Positions 43,801 through 51,291 of a DNA stretch of 64,000 nt are shown piece after piece. How positions within the stretch are numbered: position 1 is the stretch's first letter; each line of letters begins with the position of its first letter. The stretch comes from Herbidospora galbida. GTDB lineage: Bacteria; Actinomycetota; Actinomycetes; Streptosporangiales; Streptosporangiaceae. Both the position numbers and the translations under genes were made by a program. The notes under the pieces were generated by a model. The model was given only the letters and a program-made list of their open reading frames with translations. It did not search any database and was not told the DNA's origin. The stretch is from the NCBI RefSeq assembly GCF_005233835.1, contig NZ_SZQA01000011.1:62001-126000 (forward strand), in the 5' to 3' direction.

Positions 43801-44893
43801 GGATCCTGACCTGGACCTGTTCCATCTCCTGCACGTCGGCGACCGCGTCGAGGACCGCCTGCATCTCGGCCTCGACGTCGAGGGGCGCGTTCCGGGTCGT
43901 GTTCTCGTCGGGGGCCGACACGGCGACGAGGATCTTCAAAGGGCCGGGAAGCGGCGCCACCGCCGTGTGGCCGACATCGGCCATCCGACGGCGCATCTGG
44001 GCCCCCGGCATCGTGACCAGCGGGACGCCGTTGAGGGTGATCAGCTCGTAGGGCAGGGTGCTCGACCCGGCGTCGACGTCGCAGACGACCTCCACCACCG
44101 TGCCCAAAGCGGAGCCGGTCAGCAGGGTCGTGAGGTGGTCGATCGTCTCCTCGGACAGCAGCGCCCGCGCGAGCGCGCCGCCCGTCTGGAGGAGTCGCTG
44201 TTCGGCCTCGCCGCCCCTCAGCCGGAGGGCGTGCCAGGCGTCGTCGATGCCGTAGGGACGCGGGTTCTCGACGGTGCCCAACACCGTCCCGGAGACGGTC
44301 GTCTCGCAGGTCAACGTCGCACCCTCGGCCCGCACTCGCAGAACCACCTCGTGCCGGAGCGGGATGGCGGGCAAGGGACGCGGCCGCAGCTCCGGGGCGG
44401 CCAGAATGGGCGGGTCGTGGGGGTTCTGGGGTTGGCCGAGCAGATACCGCAGCAGCCCTTCCGCCCCGGCAACCGTGAACTCGGTAACCGTGTAGTAGGT
44501 CCGGGATTCGGCCGTGAGAAACGCCGGGATGTCGTCGATCCGCCCGCCCGGGAGGACCACCGACAGGAACTTCCTCCCGGCGTCGTCGGGTTGCCGGTTG
44601 AACTGGTGCTTGACCTCCCTGGCCTCCCAGCGCACCCCGCGCCGCTCGGTCGGCGGCGTCTCCCCGTCGGCGGCCCGGCGGTATTCCGGGGAGGCGATGA
44701 CCAGCACGAAATCCGCGTCGCGGATCTGCGCGCTCATCCAGTCGGGCCAGAACTGCGGTTCTCTGGCCGCCGACTCGTCGAGCCCGGCGTTGACCCCGTT
44801 CGCGCGCAGGAACGCCCACAGAGTCCGGACCTTTTCCACGTGGTCATCGTCGTCGTGGGCATAGGAGATGAACACGCGCGGGTAGACCACCAC
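40820..44893 (-). CDS. SEFIR-CHAT-ATPase-TPR protein (NLR-like, putative immune sensor)
   Basis: 1357 residues. 1-150: SEFIR/TIR-like domain (PRVFISYAHDDDDHVEKVRT, ADFVLVIASPEYRR). 300-530: CHAT caspase-like protease with H390 in HILHLSAHG and C432 in VVSACAG. 555-760: STAND ATPase with Walker A GIGGIGKTA (592-600) and Walker B LLIVFDD (669-675). 760-1005: winged-helix/helical linker. About 1005-1340: six near-identical 48-residue TPR units plus one degenerate unit. Such proteins act in bacterial defence or programmed death, where the TPR end senses and effector domains kill or cleave. Two effector domains in one chain is unusual. GTG start with a GGAG site. Confidence 0.88.
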   Translation of the reverse strand: MVVYPRVFISYAHDDDDHVEKVRTLWAFLRANGVNAGLDESAAREPQFWPDWMSAQIRDADFVLVIASPEYRRAADGETPPTERRGVRWEAREVKHQFNRQPDDAGRKFLSVVLPGGRIDDIPAFLTAESRTYYTVTEFTVAGAEGLLRYLLGQPQNPHDPPILAAPELRPRPLPAIPLRHEVVLRVRAEGATLTCETTVSGTVLGTVENPRPYGIDDAWHALRLRGGEAEQRLLQTGGALARALLSEETIDHLTTLLTGSALGTVVEVVCDVDAGSSTLPYELITLNGVPLVTMPGAQMRRRMADVGHTAVAPLPGPLKILVAVSAPDENTTRNAPLDVEAEMQAVLDAVADVQEMEQVQVRILEVPSSAEITKALQQDQYHILHLSAHGNPLGVELSDEDGSPEPVDTNGLVEVLRAGTCPLPLIVVSACAGAAPAPDRAEGLAATLIRQGADRVLAMQASVSDVYATDLARRFYNALAAKPETTPSHALAVARRELEGQRRRATADKGRPEYGVTTLLCAQNDPPLRTNSGPSQPLSRAIHPPAGGSVRALPIGSLIGRRPELRAVMNVLRGHPSVRDLGDISGAVLTGIGGIGKTAVAGRAMSRLGNDGWTTVVHEGLWNPLGLIGSVAGAFEGNPDVQRHLVDLTTDDTTKISIIGQLLHQARLLIVFDDFEQNLSLDGGRFTDDGFAEIFTQFCQQAHRGRILVTCRYPLPDNDFLVDIPIPPLSPAELRRMLLRLPALRDLSPEDRRTLMVTIGGHPRLLEFVNALLNNGRAQLKEVTTKLRELARDHHITLTAEPTLETAVDEAVLLGTRDILLEQLLGLLSTAEKNVLLQCAISRAPMSVEDVVWAVHGETRPAEAITVVTAAVNRLVDLTLLSSTPEGEVVIHTWIATALAEHRTDEVESHRRALAMRFNRLSQGRGGYPDLLEIAHHLEATDQSEELVGFALAVADMLANQSGELSVASFLGEITSSFTVITRHHIHLLDREARAHILTGDLTTAASRLNILISTIEQLAVADPTNAQAQRDLSVSHERLGDLLTTRGDLDTAHQHHTASLHIRESLAAADPSNAEAQRDLSISHERLGDLLTTRGDLDTAHQHHTASLHIRESLAAADPSNAEAQRDLSISHGRLGDLLAARGDLDTAHQYYTADLLIAEKLAAADPSNAEAQRDLSVSHSRIGELLAARGDLDTAHRHYTASLRIAEKLAAADPTNAQAQRDLSVSHNKIGELLAARGDLDTAHQYYTADLLIAEKLAAADPSNAEAQRDLSVSHSKIGELLAARGDLDTAYRHHTADLRIAEKLAAADPTNAQAQRDLEISLMKMANIQDALGHPEEAARYRQRIPSRDGTDA
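40925..41850 (-). repeat. 144-bp tandem repeats encoding TPR units
   Basis: Six complete copies and one decayed copy of a 144-base unit inside the NLR-like gene. The two N-terminal units are almost identical in DNA. The unit reads ADPSNAEAQRDLSVSHSRIG then ELLAARGDLDTAHRHYTASL in the protein. The high identity suggests recent duplication or gene conversion. Confidence 0.9.
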
Positions 44894-45002
44894 AACTCCA
44901 TTCGGCCCGTGGGCTGCTCACCTTAAGTGAGTCCAGGGCCCTATGGAGCAGTGTCGCGCGAACTGTAAAACAAGGTGACGAGCGCCCTGTTTACGGTCGT
45001 TC
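44894..45002 (-). promoter_or_regulatory. Promoter region of the NLR-like gene with CTCAC-TTAAG-GTGAG palindrome
   Basis: A locally AT-rich stretch. A 15-bp inverted repeat at 44917-44931 has 5-base arms around TTAAG (minus-strand reading), and a second imperfect dyad (AACTGTAAAACA and TGTTTACGGTCGTT) lies about 30 bases upstream. These could be repressor or autoregulation sites. Confidence 0.45.
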
Positions 45003-45542
45003 CTAGACGGGGAAATCGGCCGCCATTCGCACCGCCTCGCCCAGTGGCGGCACATTCCATTCGGCCCTTTCCTCGTCGGTCGTCTCCGGCTCCACGTCCC
45101 ACAGCCGGAACCCCTCGCCGTCCTCCACGTATTGGGTCCCGTAGTGCTGGGGGAGCCCTTGGTGCATCAGCCACCGGTCCATGGAAGCCGCCGCCAGCCA
45201 TTTGGCCGGCCCGTAGCCGGCCAGTGCGCTCAGCCGGGCCAGCACGTGTCCCAGGTGGAAATGTTCCACCAGGTGAGAGTGCTGCAGGATCATCGCCGCG
45301 TTGTAGTAGTCGCGCGCCGACCGCACGTGCCCACTCCCCAGCAGTCGCATCACCTTGGCGCGACGGGCCTGGTCGCGTTCGAAGTGACCCTCGGCCGGGG
45401 CGGTGCCGACCCGGTCGGCCTGGTCTTCGGCGAAGACGCTGATGAGGACCGGGTTGTCCGGGGAATGGGCGTCGGGGGCGGGGAGCCGGTCAAGGACCAA
45501 CGGCAGGTTGAACCGTTCTCCGATCAACCGTGGGCTCGGCAT
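45003..45542 (-). CDS. DUF6624-like hypothetical protein
   Basis: 179 residues. The C-terminal half reads RDYYNAAMILQHSHLVEHFH then GPAKWLAAASMDRWLMHQGL and PQHYGTQYV, the pattern of DUF6624 (internal His, DR, and a terminal YGTQ). No signal peptide or TM segment. Same strand and 109 bases upstream of the NLR-like gene, with the promoter-like dyads between them, so it is probably a separate transcript. Function unknown. Confidence 0.7.
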   Translation of the reverse strand: MPSPRLIGERFNLPLVLDRLPAPDAHSPDNPVLISVFAEDQADRVGTAPAEGHFERDQARRAKVMRLLGSGHVRSARDYYNAAMILQHSHLVEHFHLGHVLARLSALAGYGPAKWLAAASMDRWLMHQGLPQHYGTQYVEDGEGFRLWDVEPETTDEERAEWNVPPLGEAVRMAADFPV

Positions 45543-45582
45543 GCTCCCAGTGTGGATCGCGTCTCAGGTGGCGTCGAGGGTG

Positions 45583-45864
45583 TCAGTCGTCGTAGTCGCG
45601 CTTGAACTTGATGATGCGGCCGTTCGACACGGCGACGTACACGTCGTACTCCCAGTCGCCCTTCTCGAGTTCGATTTTCCACGTCCGCCGGCCGTGCTCC
45701 CATTCGCGCTCGACGTCGGTCACATAAGCGCCGGGGACTTTCTTCTTCGCGATTTTCACGGCCTGCGCCTTGGTGACGGAGGCGGTCGTGGCGGCGGCGG
45801 GGGTGGCGGCGGCGGTCAGGCCGAGAACGGTGACCGCGCCGGCGAGTGCGTATCGGATTCTCAT
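45583..45864 (-). CDS. Secreted PepSY-domain protein
   Basis: 93 residues: a signal peptide (MRIRYALAGAVTVLGLTAAA TPAAA) followed by one PepSY unit (VTKAQAVKIAKKKVPGAYVT, then WKIELEKGDWEYDVYVAVSN). PepSY proteins modulate proteases or accompany two-component systems at the cell surface. It follows the histidine kinase gene on the same strand. A tandem TTAG box at the end of the kinase gene suggests a separate, regulator-controlled promoter. Confidence 0.92.
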   Translation of the reverse strand: MRIRYALAGAVTVLGLTAAATPAAATTASVTKAQAVKIAKKKVPGAYVTDVEREWEHGRRTWKIELEKGDWEYDVYVAVSNGRIIKFKRDYDD

Positions 45865-45899
45865 GCCCTCAGATTCGCGGGAGTCCGGATAGCGCCACG

Positions 45900-45914
45900 C
45901 TAAGACGTCACTAA
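45900..45914 (-). promoter_or_regulatory. Predicted response-regulator box (TTAG repeat, 11-bp spacing)
   Basis: On the minus strand GTTAGTGACGTCTTAGCG has two TTAG elements exactly 11 bases apart, the spacing used by OmpR/PhoB-type regulators. It overlaps the kinase stop region and lies about 36-50 bases upstream of the PepSY start. Confidence 0.55.
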
Positions 45915-47120
45915 CGTCAGCACCACCCGCGCGCCGCCGTTCGGGGATCTCTCCAGGCGCGTTTCCGGTACGGTCCGGCGCACGATGTCCAGGCCGAGTC
46001 CGGTCGACCCGGCTCCGCTGTGGCCGCGTTCCAGGGCGGCGGGGCCGAAGCCGGGGCCGTCGTCCTCCACGACCAGCTCGCGGGGCGTCAGGCGTACCGA
46101 GAAGGGAACTCCCTCGTCGGTGTGGGCGAACACGTTCTCGAACAGCGCGTCCAGGGCCGCGGCCAGGTCGGGGGCGGAGACGGGGACCTCGACGGGGACG
46201 GGCGGGACCGTCACGGAGAAGGCGCGTTCCTGCTCCTCGGCCAGCACCGACCAGAACTCGGCCCGCTCGCGCACCACGACGGCCGCGTCGCAGGAGCCCT
46301 TCTCGCGGGTGCGGCGGCGGGCGTCGAGGATGACCGAGGTCACGGCCTTCTCCAGCGCGTCGACGCGGGCGGCGATGCGGTCGGCCTCCGACGGGTCGCG
46401 CAGCGACTCGGCCTCCAGGCGGAGGCCGGTCAGCGGGGTCCGCAGGCGGTGGGAGATGTCGGCGACCATCTCGCGTTCCTCGGCGAGCAGTTCGCCGATG
46501 CGGCCGGCGAGGTGATTGAGCGCCAGCCCGGCCGACCGGACCTCCGGCGGACCGCCCGGGACCGCGCGGGCCTCCAGGTCGCCGCCGGCCAGCCGGTGGG
46601 ACACGCGGGCCAGCGCGGTCATCGGGCGCGTGATGGCGACCGCGAGCCGGTCGGCCAGGGCCACGCCCAGCCCGATCAGGACCACTCCGAGCAGGAGCAG
46701 CCCGAGCCAGGTCTCGCCGACGCCGCGCGTCAGGTCGTCGGGGGTCAAGACGACCTGGACGACGCTCGTCCCGCCGGGCCCCTGCACCGCGACCAGGACC
46801 TCGCGCCCGCCGGACGGCGAGACGGCGGTGAAGCTGCGGCCGCGCCGGGCCAGCTCGACCGCCTCGGAGACCGGCGCCGCGCCGGGCTGGAAGACCGCGA
46901 CGTCGTGGCCGCCCGCCGCCTCGGCGCGGCTGACGGCCAGCGCGAGCGTCGGCTCGTCGACGGTGCCGATGACCGCCCCGACCGACTGCGCCTCCGCCGT
47001 GGCCTGCGTGATCGCGTTGTTCTCGGCGGTCGCCCTGACCAGCAGGGCCAGCGGCACCAGCATGGCCACCAGGACGAGCGAGGTCGTCGCGGCCACCAGC
47101 AGGGCGAGCCGGCTTCTCAC
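45900..47120 (-). CDS. Two-component sensor histidine kinase (CutS/BaeS-like)
   Basis: 406 residues. GTG start overlaps the regulator stop (GTGA). TM helix 1 at about 5-27, a small sensor region, TM helix 2 at about 138-158, HAMP (RLAVAITRPMTALARVSHRL), H-box MVADISHRLRTPL, and ATPase boxes DALFENVFAHT, VEDDGPGFG and STGLGLDIVRR. The N-box residue is in FENVFAHT, a slightly degenerate form. Forms a pair with the adjacent OmpR-type regulator and is followed by the PepSY gene. Confidence 0.93.
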   Translation of the reverse strand: MRSRLALLVAATTSLVLVAMLVPLALLVRATAENNAITQATAEAQSVGAVIGTVDEPTLALAVSRAEAAGGHDVAVFQPGAAPVSEAVELARRGRSFTAVSPSGGREVLVAVQGPGGTSVVQVVLTPDDLTRGVGETWLGLLLLGVVLIGLGVALADRLAVAITRPMTALARVSHRLAGGDLEARAVPGGPPEVRSAGLALNHLAGRIGELLAEEREMVADISHRLRTPLTGLRLEAESLRDPSEADRIAARVDALEKAVTSVILDARRRTREKGSCDAAVVVRERAEFWSVLAEEQERAFSVTVPPVPVEVPVSAPDLAAALDALFENVFAHTDEGVPFSVRLTPRELVVEDDGPGFGPAALERGHSGAGSTGLGLDIVRRTVPETRLERSPNGGARVVLTLVTS

Positions 47121-47794
47121 GGCGACACCAGTTTGACCCCGACGCCGCGCATGGTGTGCAGGTAGCGGGGTTCCTGGGCGGTCTCGCCCAGCTTCCTGCG
47201 CAGCCACGACAGATGCACGTCGACCGTCTTGTCGGTCCCGCCGTAGGGCAGTTGCCACACCTCGATGAGGAGTTCCCGTTTCGTCACCACCTGCCCGGCC
47301 CGTGCGGCCAGGTAGAGGAGGAGGTCGAACTCGCGCGGCGTCAGGTCGAGCCTGCGCCCGTCCAGCAGGGCCTCCCGGCCGCGCGGGTCGACGCGCAGGC
47401 CGCCGACCGTCACCGTCGGGTCGCCGGCCACCGATCCGGTGCGCCGCAGCACCGCCCGCACCCGCGCGTCGAGCTGGGCCGCCGTGAACGGCTTCACCAG
47501 GTAGTCGTCGGCGCCGGCGTCCAGGACCCGGACCGACTCGGCGTCGCCGTCGCGGGCGGTCGCCACGATCACCGGCACCGCCGACACCGCGCGCAGCATG
47601 CGCAGCAGTTCGGCGCCGTCGAGGTCGGGCAGGCCGAGGTCCAGCACGACCAGATCGGGGCGGTCGTCGAGGGCCATCCGCAGCCCGTCGAGCGCCGACG
47701 CCGCCGACGCGACGGCGTGTCCTTTGTCGCGGAGGGCGCGGACCAGCGCGGTCCGGATCGTCACGTCGTCTTCGATGAGCAGCAGACTGGCCAT
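47117..47794 (-). CDS. OmpR/PhoB-family response regulator
   Basis: 225 residues. Receiver domain with IEDD (metal-binding acids), phosphorylated Asp in LVVLDLGLPDLDG and Lys in YLVKPF. The winged-helix output domain has LDLTPREFDLLLYLAARAGQ and TVDVHLSWLRRKLGE. Start chosen at MASLLLIEDD. It overlaps the kinase by four bases. TTAG-type direct repeats at 11-bp spacing in its upstream region and before the PepSY gene are its likely binding sites. Confidence 0.95.
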   Translation of the reverse strand: MASLLLIEDDVTIRTALVRALRDKGHAVASAASALDGLRMALDDRPDLVVLDLGLPDLDGAELLRMLRAVSAVPVIVATARDGDAESVRVLDAGADDYLVKPFTAAQLDARVRAVLRRTGSVAGDPTVTVGGLRVDPRGREALLDGRRLDLTPREFDLLLYLAARAGQVVTKRELLIEVWQLPYGGTDKTVDVHLSWLRRKLGETAQEPRYLHTMRGVGVKLVSP

Positions 47795-47839
47795 GGTGCC
47801 CGACACGCTAGTCAATGTCCGGTTCGGCGGCGAAGGGCC

Positions 47840-47865
47840 TTAGCGTCGCGTTAACCCGGCCTTAG
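47840..47865 (+). promoter_or_regulatory. Predicted response-regulator box (three repeats, 11-bp spacing)
   Basis: TTAG (47840), TTAA (47851) and TTAG (47862), each exactly 11 bases apart, in the divergent region between the response regulator gene and the 47890 gene. Same element as before the PepSY gene. Confidence 0.6.
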
Positions 47866-47889
47866 CCCAGACAGAAGGCGGGGAGGGGG

Positions 47890-48336
47890 ATGGTGGGCGG
47901 CATGGATCGGCGTCTCGTCTTCGCGGTCGCGGGCTGGGTGGTCGCGGCGCTCGCGGCGACCGTCGCCGGGCTGGTCGTCATCGGCTCCTTCGGCGACGCG
48001 TTCCGGGGGCCGGGCGACCAGGCGCTCACGGCCGAGGCGGTCCGCCGCGAACTCGCCCTGCCCGCGCCCACCGCCGGCCCGCCGACCCCCCGCCCTTCAG
48101 CCGCCGCCTCGGCGAGCAGAGTCGTGTCGACCGCGGGGGGCACGGTCGTCGTGTCCTGTACGGCCGGCCGCGCGCACCTCACCTCCTGGACCCCCGCCCA
48201 AGGCTGGCAGACCGACGACGTCGAGCCGGGCCCCGACAGCCGGGCCAAGGTCAAGTTCGAGCGGGGCGAGACCGAGGTCGAGGTGGAGACCCACTGCGAG
48301 GGCGACGTGCCGCGTACCGTCGTCACGGACGACTGA
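47890..48336 (+). CDS. Membrane-anchored small secreted protein, regulated with the two-component system
   Basis: 148 residues: one N-terminal TM helix (RLVFAVAGWVVAALAATVAG LVVIG), a Pro/Ala-rich linker (PAPTAGPPTPRPSAAASAS), then a short beta-rich domain with two Cys (VVVSCTAGRAHLTSW and VETHCEGDVP), probably a disulfide. No family recognised. Divergent from the response regulator gene with three TTAG-type repeats between. ATG at 47902 is an alternative start. Its 3' end overlaps the convergent LysR gene by 14 bases. Confidence 0.8.
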   Translation: MVGGMDRRLVFAVAGWVVAALAATVAGLVVIGSFGDAFRGPGDQALTAEAVRRELALPAPTAGPPTPRPSAAASASRVVSTAGGTVVVSCTAGRAHLTSWTPAQGWQTDDVEPGPDSRAKVKFERGETEVEVETHCEGDVPRTVVTDD

Positions 48337-49183
48337 GCTCCCGCACCACCGCCACGAACGCGGCCACCAGCGGGTTGGCCGAGCCGGCGGGCCACGCCAG
48401 CGCCACCCGCAGGGGTTCGGCGTCGGCGAGCGGCACCCACACCAGGCCGGGCCGGGTGTAGTAGCGCGCCATGCTGGCCGGTCCGAAGCATATGGCCACG
48501 CCGTCGGCGACCTGGTCGAGCATCTCCTCGACGTTGTCGTTGGTCGGCCCCCACTTCGGCGCCGACCCGTCGGGGCGCGGGTTCACCGCCCACCAGTCGA
48601 CCCATTCACGCGGGGCCCGCTCGGTCCACATGAGGGGTTCGTCGCTGACGTCCATGACGGTGAGGGCGGCGCGCCCGGCCAGCCGGTGGCCCTCGGGCAG
48701 CCCCACGACCCGGGGTTCCCGATGGACGATCTCGTGCGCGAGACCGGTCAGGTCGGCGGGCAGCCAGACGAACGCCACGTCGACCAGGCCCGCGTGCAGC
48801 GCCGCCGTCTCGCCGCCCCAGTCGTAGCGTTTCGGCTCCAGCCGCGCCTCCGGGTGGCGGCGGGCGAACTCGGCCCGCACCCGGCTCGTCAGGTCGCCCG
48901 CGCCGCTGGCCTCGAACCCCACCCGCAGCACGCGGGCCGCCGCCGCCCGCACGCCCTCGGCCGCCGCCAGCGTCCGCCGGGCCGCCTCGACGACGTCGCG
49001 CCCGACCGCCGTGGGGGAGACCCCGCCAGGGTGGCGGTCGAAGAGGCGTACCCCCAGTTCGTGCTCCAGCGCCCGGACGGTCTGCGACAGCGCGGGCTGG
49101 CTGACGAAGAGCCGTTCGGCGGCGCGGCCGAGGTTGCCGGTCTCGGCGATGGTCACCAGGTATCGCAGCTGCCGCAGCTCCAC
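48323..49183 (-). CDS. LysR-family transcriptional regulator
   Basis: 286 residues from a GTG start: MELRQLRYLVTIAETGNLGR then AAERLFVSQPALSQTVRALE HELG, the canonical LysR HTH. The substrate-binding domain follows (DVAFVWLPADLTGLAHEIVH). It is divergent from an SDR gene with a symmetric ATAAGC/GCTTAT box between, so it probably controls that reductase. Confidence 0.93.
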   Translation of the reverse strand: MELRQLRYLVTIAETGNLGRAAERLFVSQPALSQTVRALEHELGVRLFDRHPGGVSPTAVGRDVVEAARRTLAAAEGVRAAAARVLRVGFEASGAGDLTSRVRAEFARRHPEARLEPKRYDWGGETAALHAGLVDVAFVWLPADLTGLAHEIVHREPRVVGLPEGHRLAGRAALTVMDVSDEPLMWTERAPREWVDWWAVNPRPDGSAPKWGPTNDNVEEMLDQVADGVAICFGPASMARYYTRPGLVWVPLADAEPLRVALAWPAGSANPLVAAFVAVVRELSRP

Positions 49184-49192
49184 CCTGCGATC

Positions 49193-49207
49193 ATAAGCGC
49201 GGCTTAT
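49193..49207. promoter_or_regulatory. LysR-type box ATAAGC-GCG-GCTTAT
   Basis: A perfect inverted repeat with a T-N11-A core between divergent lysR and SDR genes, 10 bases from the lysR start and 59 from the SDR start. This is the usual form and position of a LysR recognition site. Confidence 0.7.
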
Positions 49208-49265
49208 CGCCCGGCCGCCGACGCGTCTTGGACGCACCGGCCGCCCGACCGGCATAACCGAAGGC

Positions 49266-50084
49266 ATGACGAACCGCATCTGGATGATCACCGGCGCCGG
49301 CTCGGGCTTCGGCCGGGCCCTGACCGAGGCCGCCGTCGCGGCCGGCGATCTGGTCGTGGCCGCCGCCCGGCGCCCCGGGGAGATCGCCCCTCACCCGAAC
49401 GTCCACCCGATCGCCCTCGACGTGACCGACCGGCCCCGCGTCGCCGGAGCCGTCGCCGAGGCGCTGCTGTGGCACGGGCGGATCGACGTCCTGGTCAACA
49501 ACGCCGGGCGCGGCCTGGTCGGGGCCGCCGAGGAGACCACCGACGCCGAGCTGCGCGACCTGATGGACCTGCACTTCTTCGGCCCGGCCGCGCTCACCCG
49601 GGCCGTCCTGCCGCACATGCGGGAGCGCGGGACGGGCGCGATCGTGCAGCTGAGCAGCATGGGCGGCCGCATGTCGTTTCCGGGGGTGGGCGGCTACTCG
49701 GCGACGAAGTTCGCCCTGGAGGGCTGGTCGGAGGCGCTGCACGGCGAGGTCGCCCCGTTCGGGATCAAGGTCATGATCGTCGAACCGGGGGCCTTCCGGA
49801 CCTCGTTCGCCGGCCCTTCGGCCCTGCTCCACTCGCCGCGCATCGCCGCCTACGACGAGATCACCGGCCCGCTGCGCACCGATCTGCCCGCCACCGACGG
49901 CGCGCAGCCGGGCGACCCCGCCAAGGCGGCCGCCGCGATCCTGCGGGCGCTCGACGCGCCGGCGACCCCGCTGCGCCTGGCGCTGGGCAACGACGCGGCC
50001 GACAACGTCCTCGCGTCGTACGCCCGCTCGCAAGCGGAGTTGCTGACCTGGGAGAAGGTGAGCCGGGGCACCGACTTCGACTAG
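49266..50084 (+). CDS. SDR-family oxidoreductase
   Basis: 272 residues. Cofactor motif TGAGSGFGRAL at 9-19, NNAG at about 79, active-site YSATKFALEGWSEAL (Tyr-x-x-x-Lys), and PGAFRTSF. A classical SDR of the group acting on small carbonyl compounds. Divergent from its likely LysR regulator. Its stop codon overlaps the stop of the convergent TetR gene. Confidence 0.93.
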   Translation: MTNRIWMITGAGSGFGRALTEAAVAAGDLVVAAARRPGEIAPHPNVHPIALDVTDRPRVAGAVAEALLWHGRIDVLVNNAGRGLVGAAEETTDAELRDLMDLHFFGPAALTRAVLPHMRERGTGAIVQLSSMGGRMSFPGVGGYSATKFALEGWSEALHGEVAPFGIKVMIVEPGAFRTSFAGPSALLHSPRIAAYDEITGPLRTDLPATDGAQPGDPAKAAAAILRALDAPATPLRLALGNDAADNVLASYARSQAELLTWEKVSRGTDFD

Positions 50085-50644
50085 AGCAGCCCCTCGACGA
50101 GCGCCTCGACGACCTCGTCGGTGGAGGTGCCGGGGTCGATCGGGACGGTCAAGCGGTCGAGCAGCAGCCCGTCGACGGCGTAGTGGAACAGCGCGATCTC
50201 CGCCGGGCCGCCGGGCAGCCCGGCCGCCCGGTTGTACGCGACGTCGGCGCGGAACCCCTCCAGCAGCACGCCCCGCATCAGGTCGGCGACCTCGGGCCGC
50301 CGGGCCGCCTCCAGCCGCAGCTCGAACCAGGCCAGCGTGACCTCGGGGTGGGCGCTCAACCGGCGCACGATGTCGCGCACATGGCGGGCGAACGAGGCGC
50401 GGTCGGGCGGGTGGGAGGCGAGTTCGGCCAGCACCTCGGGATCGGGCGCGAAGCGTTCGCCGATCCGGGCGACCAGGCCTTCGAGCAGGTCGGCGCGGGA
50501 GCGGAAGTAGTTGGACGCGGTGCCGGTCGGGGCGCCGCACTCGGCGTCGACGGCCCGGTGGGTGAGACCCCGCGAGCCCTCCCGGGCCAGCACCCTGATG
50601 CCGGCGTCGGCCAGCTCCGCCCGTCGTCCCGCGTTCCGCGCCAT
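50081..50644 (-). CDS. TetR-family transcriptional regulator
   Basis: 187 residues starting MARNAGRRAELADAGIRVLA. N-terminal HTH LTHRAVDAECGAPTGTASNY FRSRADLLEGL, with a TetR C-terminal ligand domain. Divergent from the reductase gene, with a large dyad in the gap. Ends convergently with the SDR gene; the two TAG stops overlap by three bases. Confidence 0.92.
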   Translation of the reverse strand: MARNAGRRAELADAGIRVLAREGSRGLTHRAVDAECGAPTGTASNYFRSRADLLEGLVARIGERFAPDPEVLAELASHPPDRASFARHVRDIVRRLSAHPEVTLAWFELRLEAARRPEVADLMRGVLLEGFRADVAYNRAAGLPGGPAEIALFHYAVDGLLLDRLTVPIDPGTSTDEVVEALVEGLL

Positions 50645-50660
50645 GGCGTCGAGAGTAGCG

Positions 50661-50713
50661 CAACCACGACGGCTGTAGTACATTCTGGGCAATCACTACA
50701 ACTGCTGTGGTTG
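50661..50713. promoter_or_regulatory. Extended dyad operator between tetR and reductase gene
   Basis: Two 20-base arms (CAACCAC...TGTAGT at 50661-50680, ACTACA...GTGGTTG at 50694-50713) are inverted copies matching at about 15 of 20 positions around a 13-base centre. It spans nearly the whole divergent gap, so the TetR protein probably represses both directions. The right arm overlaps the ribosome-binding region of the reductase gene. Confidence 0.7.
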
Positions 50714-50721
50714 GAGCATGG

Positions 50722-51291
50722 ATGCGAGAACTCACCTATTACGTCGCCGTCTCGCTCGACGGCCGGATCTCCGGCCCCGCCGACGACTTCTCGGCCTTCC
50801 CCGTCGAGGGTGACCACATCGAGATGATCAAGCGGGACTACCGCGACACCCTGCCGGAGGTCGGGCTGCGCATGCTCGGCCTCACCGCCGACGGGTCGCG
50901 CTTCGACACGACCCTGATGGGCTGGAACACCTACGCCGCGGGCTTCACCCACACCCGCGACCCCTATCCGCACACCCGCCAGTACGTCTTCTCCCGCACC
51001 CGGACCCCCGGCGACGTCCCCGACGGCATCACCCTCACCGGAGAGGACCCGGTGGAGGTCGTGCGGCGGCTCAAGAAGGAGGAGGGCACCGGCATCTGGC
51101 TCTGCGGCGGCGGCCTGCTCGCCGGGGCCCTCGTCGACGAGATCGACCGGTTGGTCCTCAAGGTCAACCCGGTCGTGCTCCAGGACGGCGTGCCGCTCTT
51201 CGCCGCCCCGTACGCCCCGCACACCTTCCGGCTGGAGCGCAGCACGCCCTACGAGTCAGGCGTGGTGATCAACGAGTACGTTCACGGCTGA
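50722..51291 (+). CDS. RibD C-terminal/dihydrofolate-reductase-family protein
   Basis: 189 residues: MRELTYYVAVSLDGRISGPA then FDTTLMGWNTYAAGF and YVFSRT, with IWLCGGGLLAGALVDEIDRL. This is the RibD_C fold common among actinomycete DHFR-family proteins. Start at 50722 with GGAG five bases upstream. Probably an NADPH-dependent reductase of unknown substrate, controlled by the divergent TetR regulator. Its end overlaps the LCP gene by 10 bases. Confidence 0.9.
   Translation: MRELTYYVAVSLDGRISGPADDFSAFPVEGDHIEMIKRDYRDTLPEVGLRMLGLTADGSRFDTTLMGWNTYAAGFTHTRDPYPHTRQYVFSRTRTPGDVPDGITLTGEDPVEVVRRLKKEEGTGIWLCGGGLLAGALVDEIDRLVLKVNPVVLQDGVPLFAAPYAPHTFRLERSTPYESGVVINEYVHG

Noticed and set aside
42782-44926. 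714-codon plus-strand ORF opposite the NLR-like gene
   Set aside because: Antisense shadow; the minus frame has complete SEFIR, CHAT and ATPase motifs.
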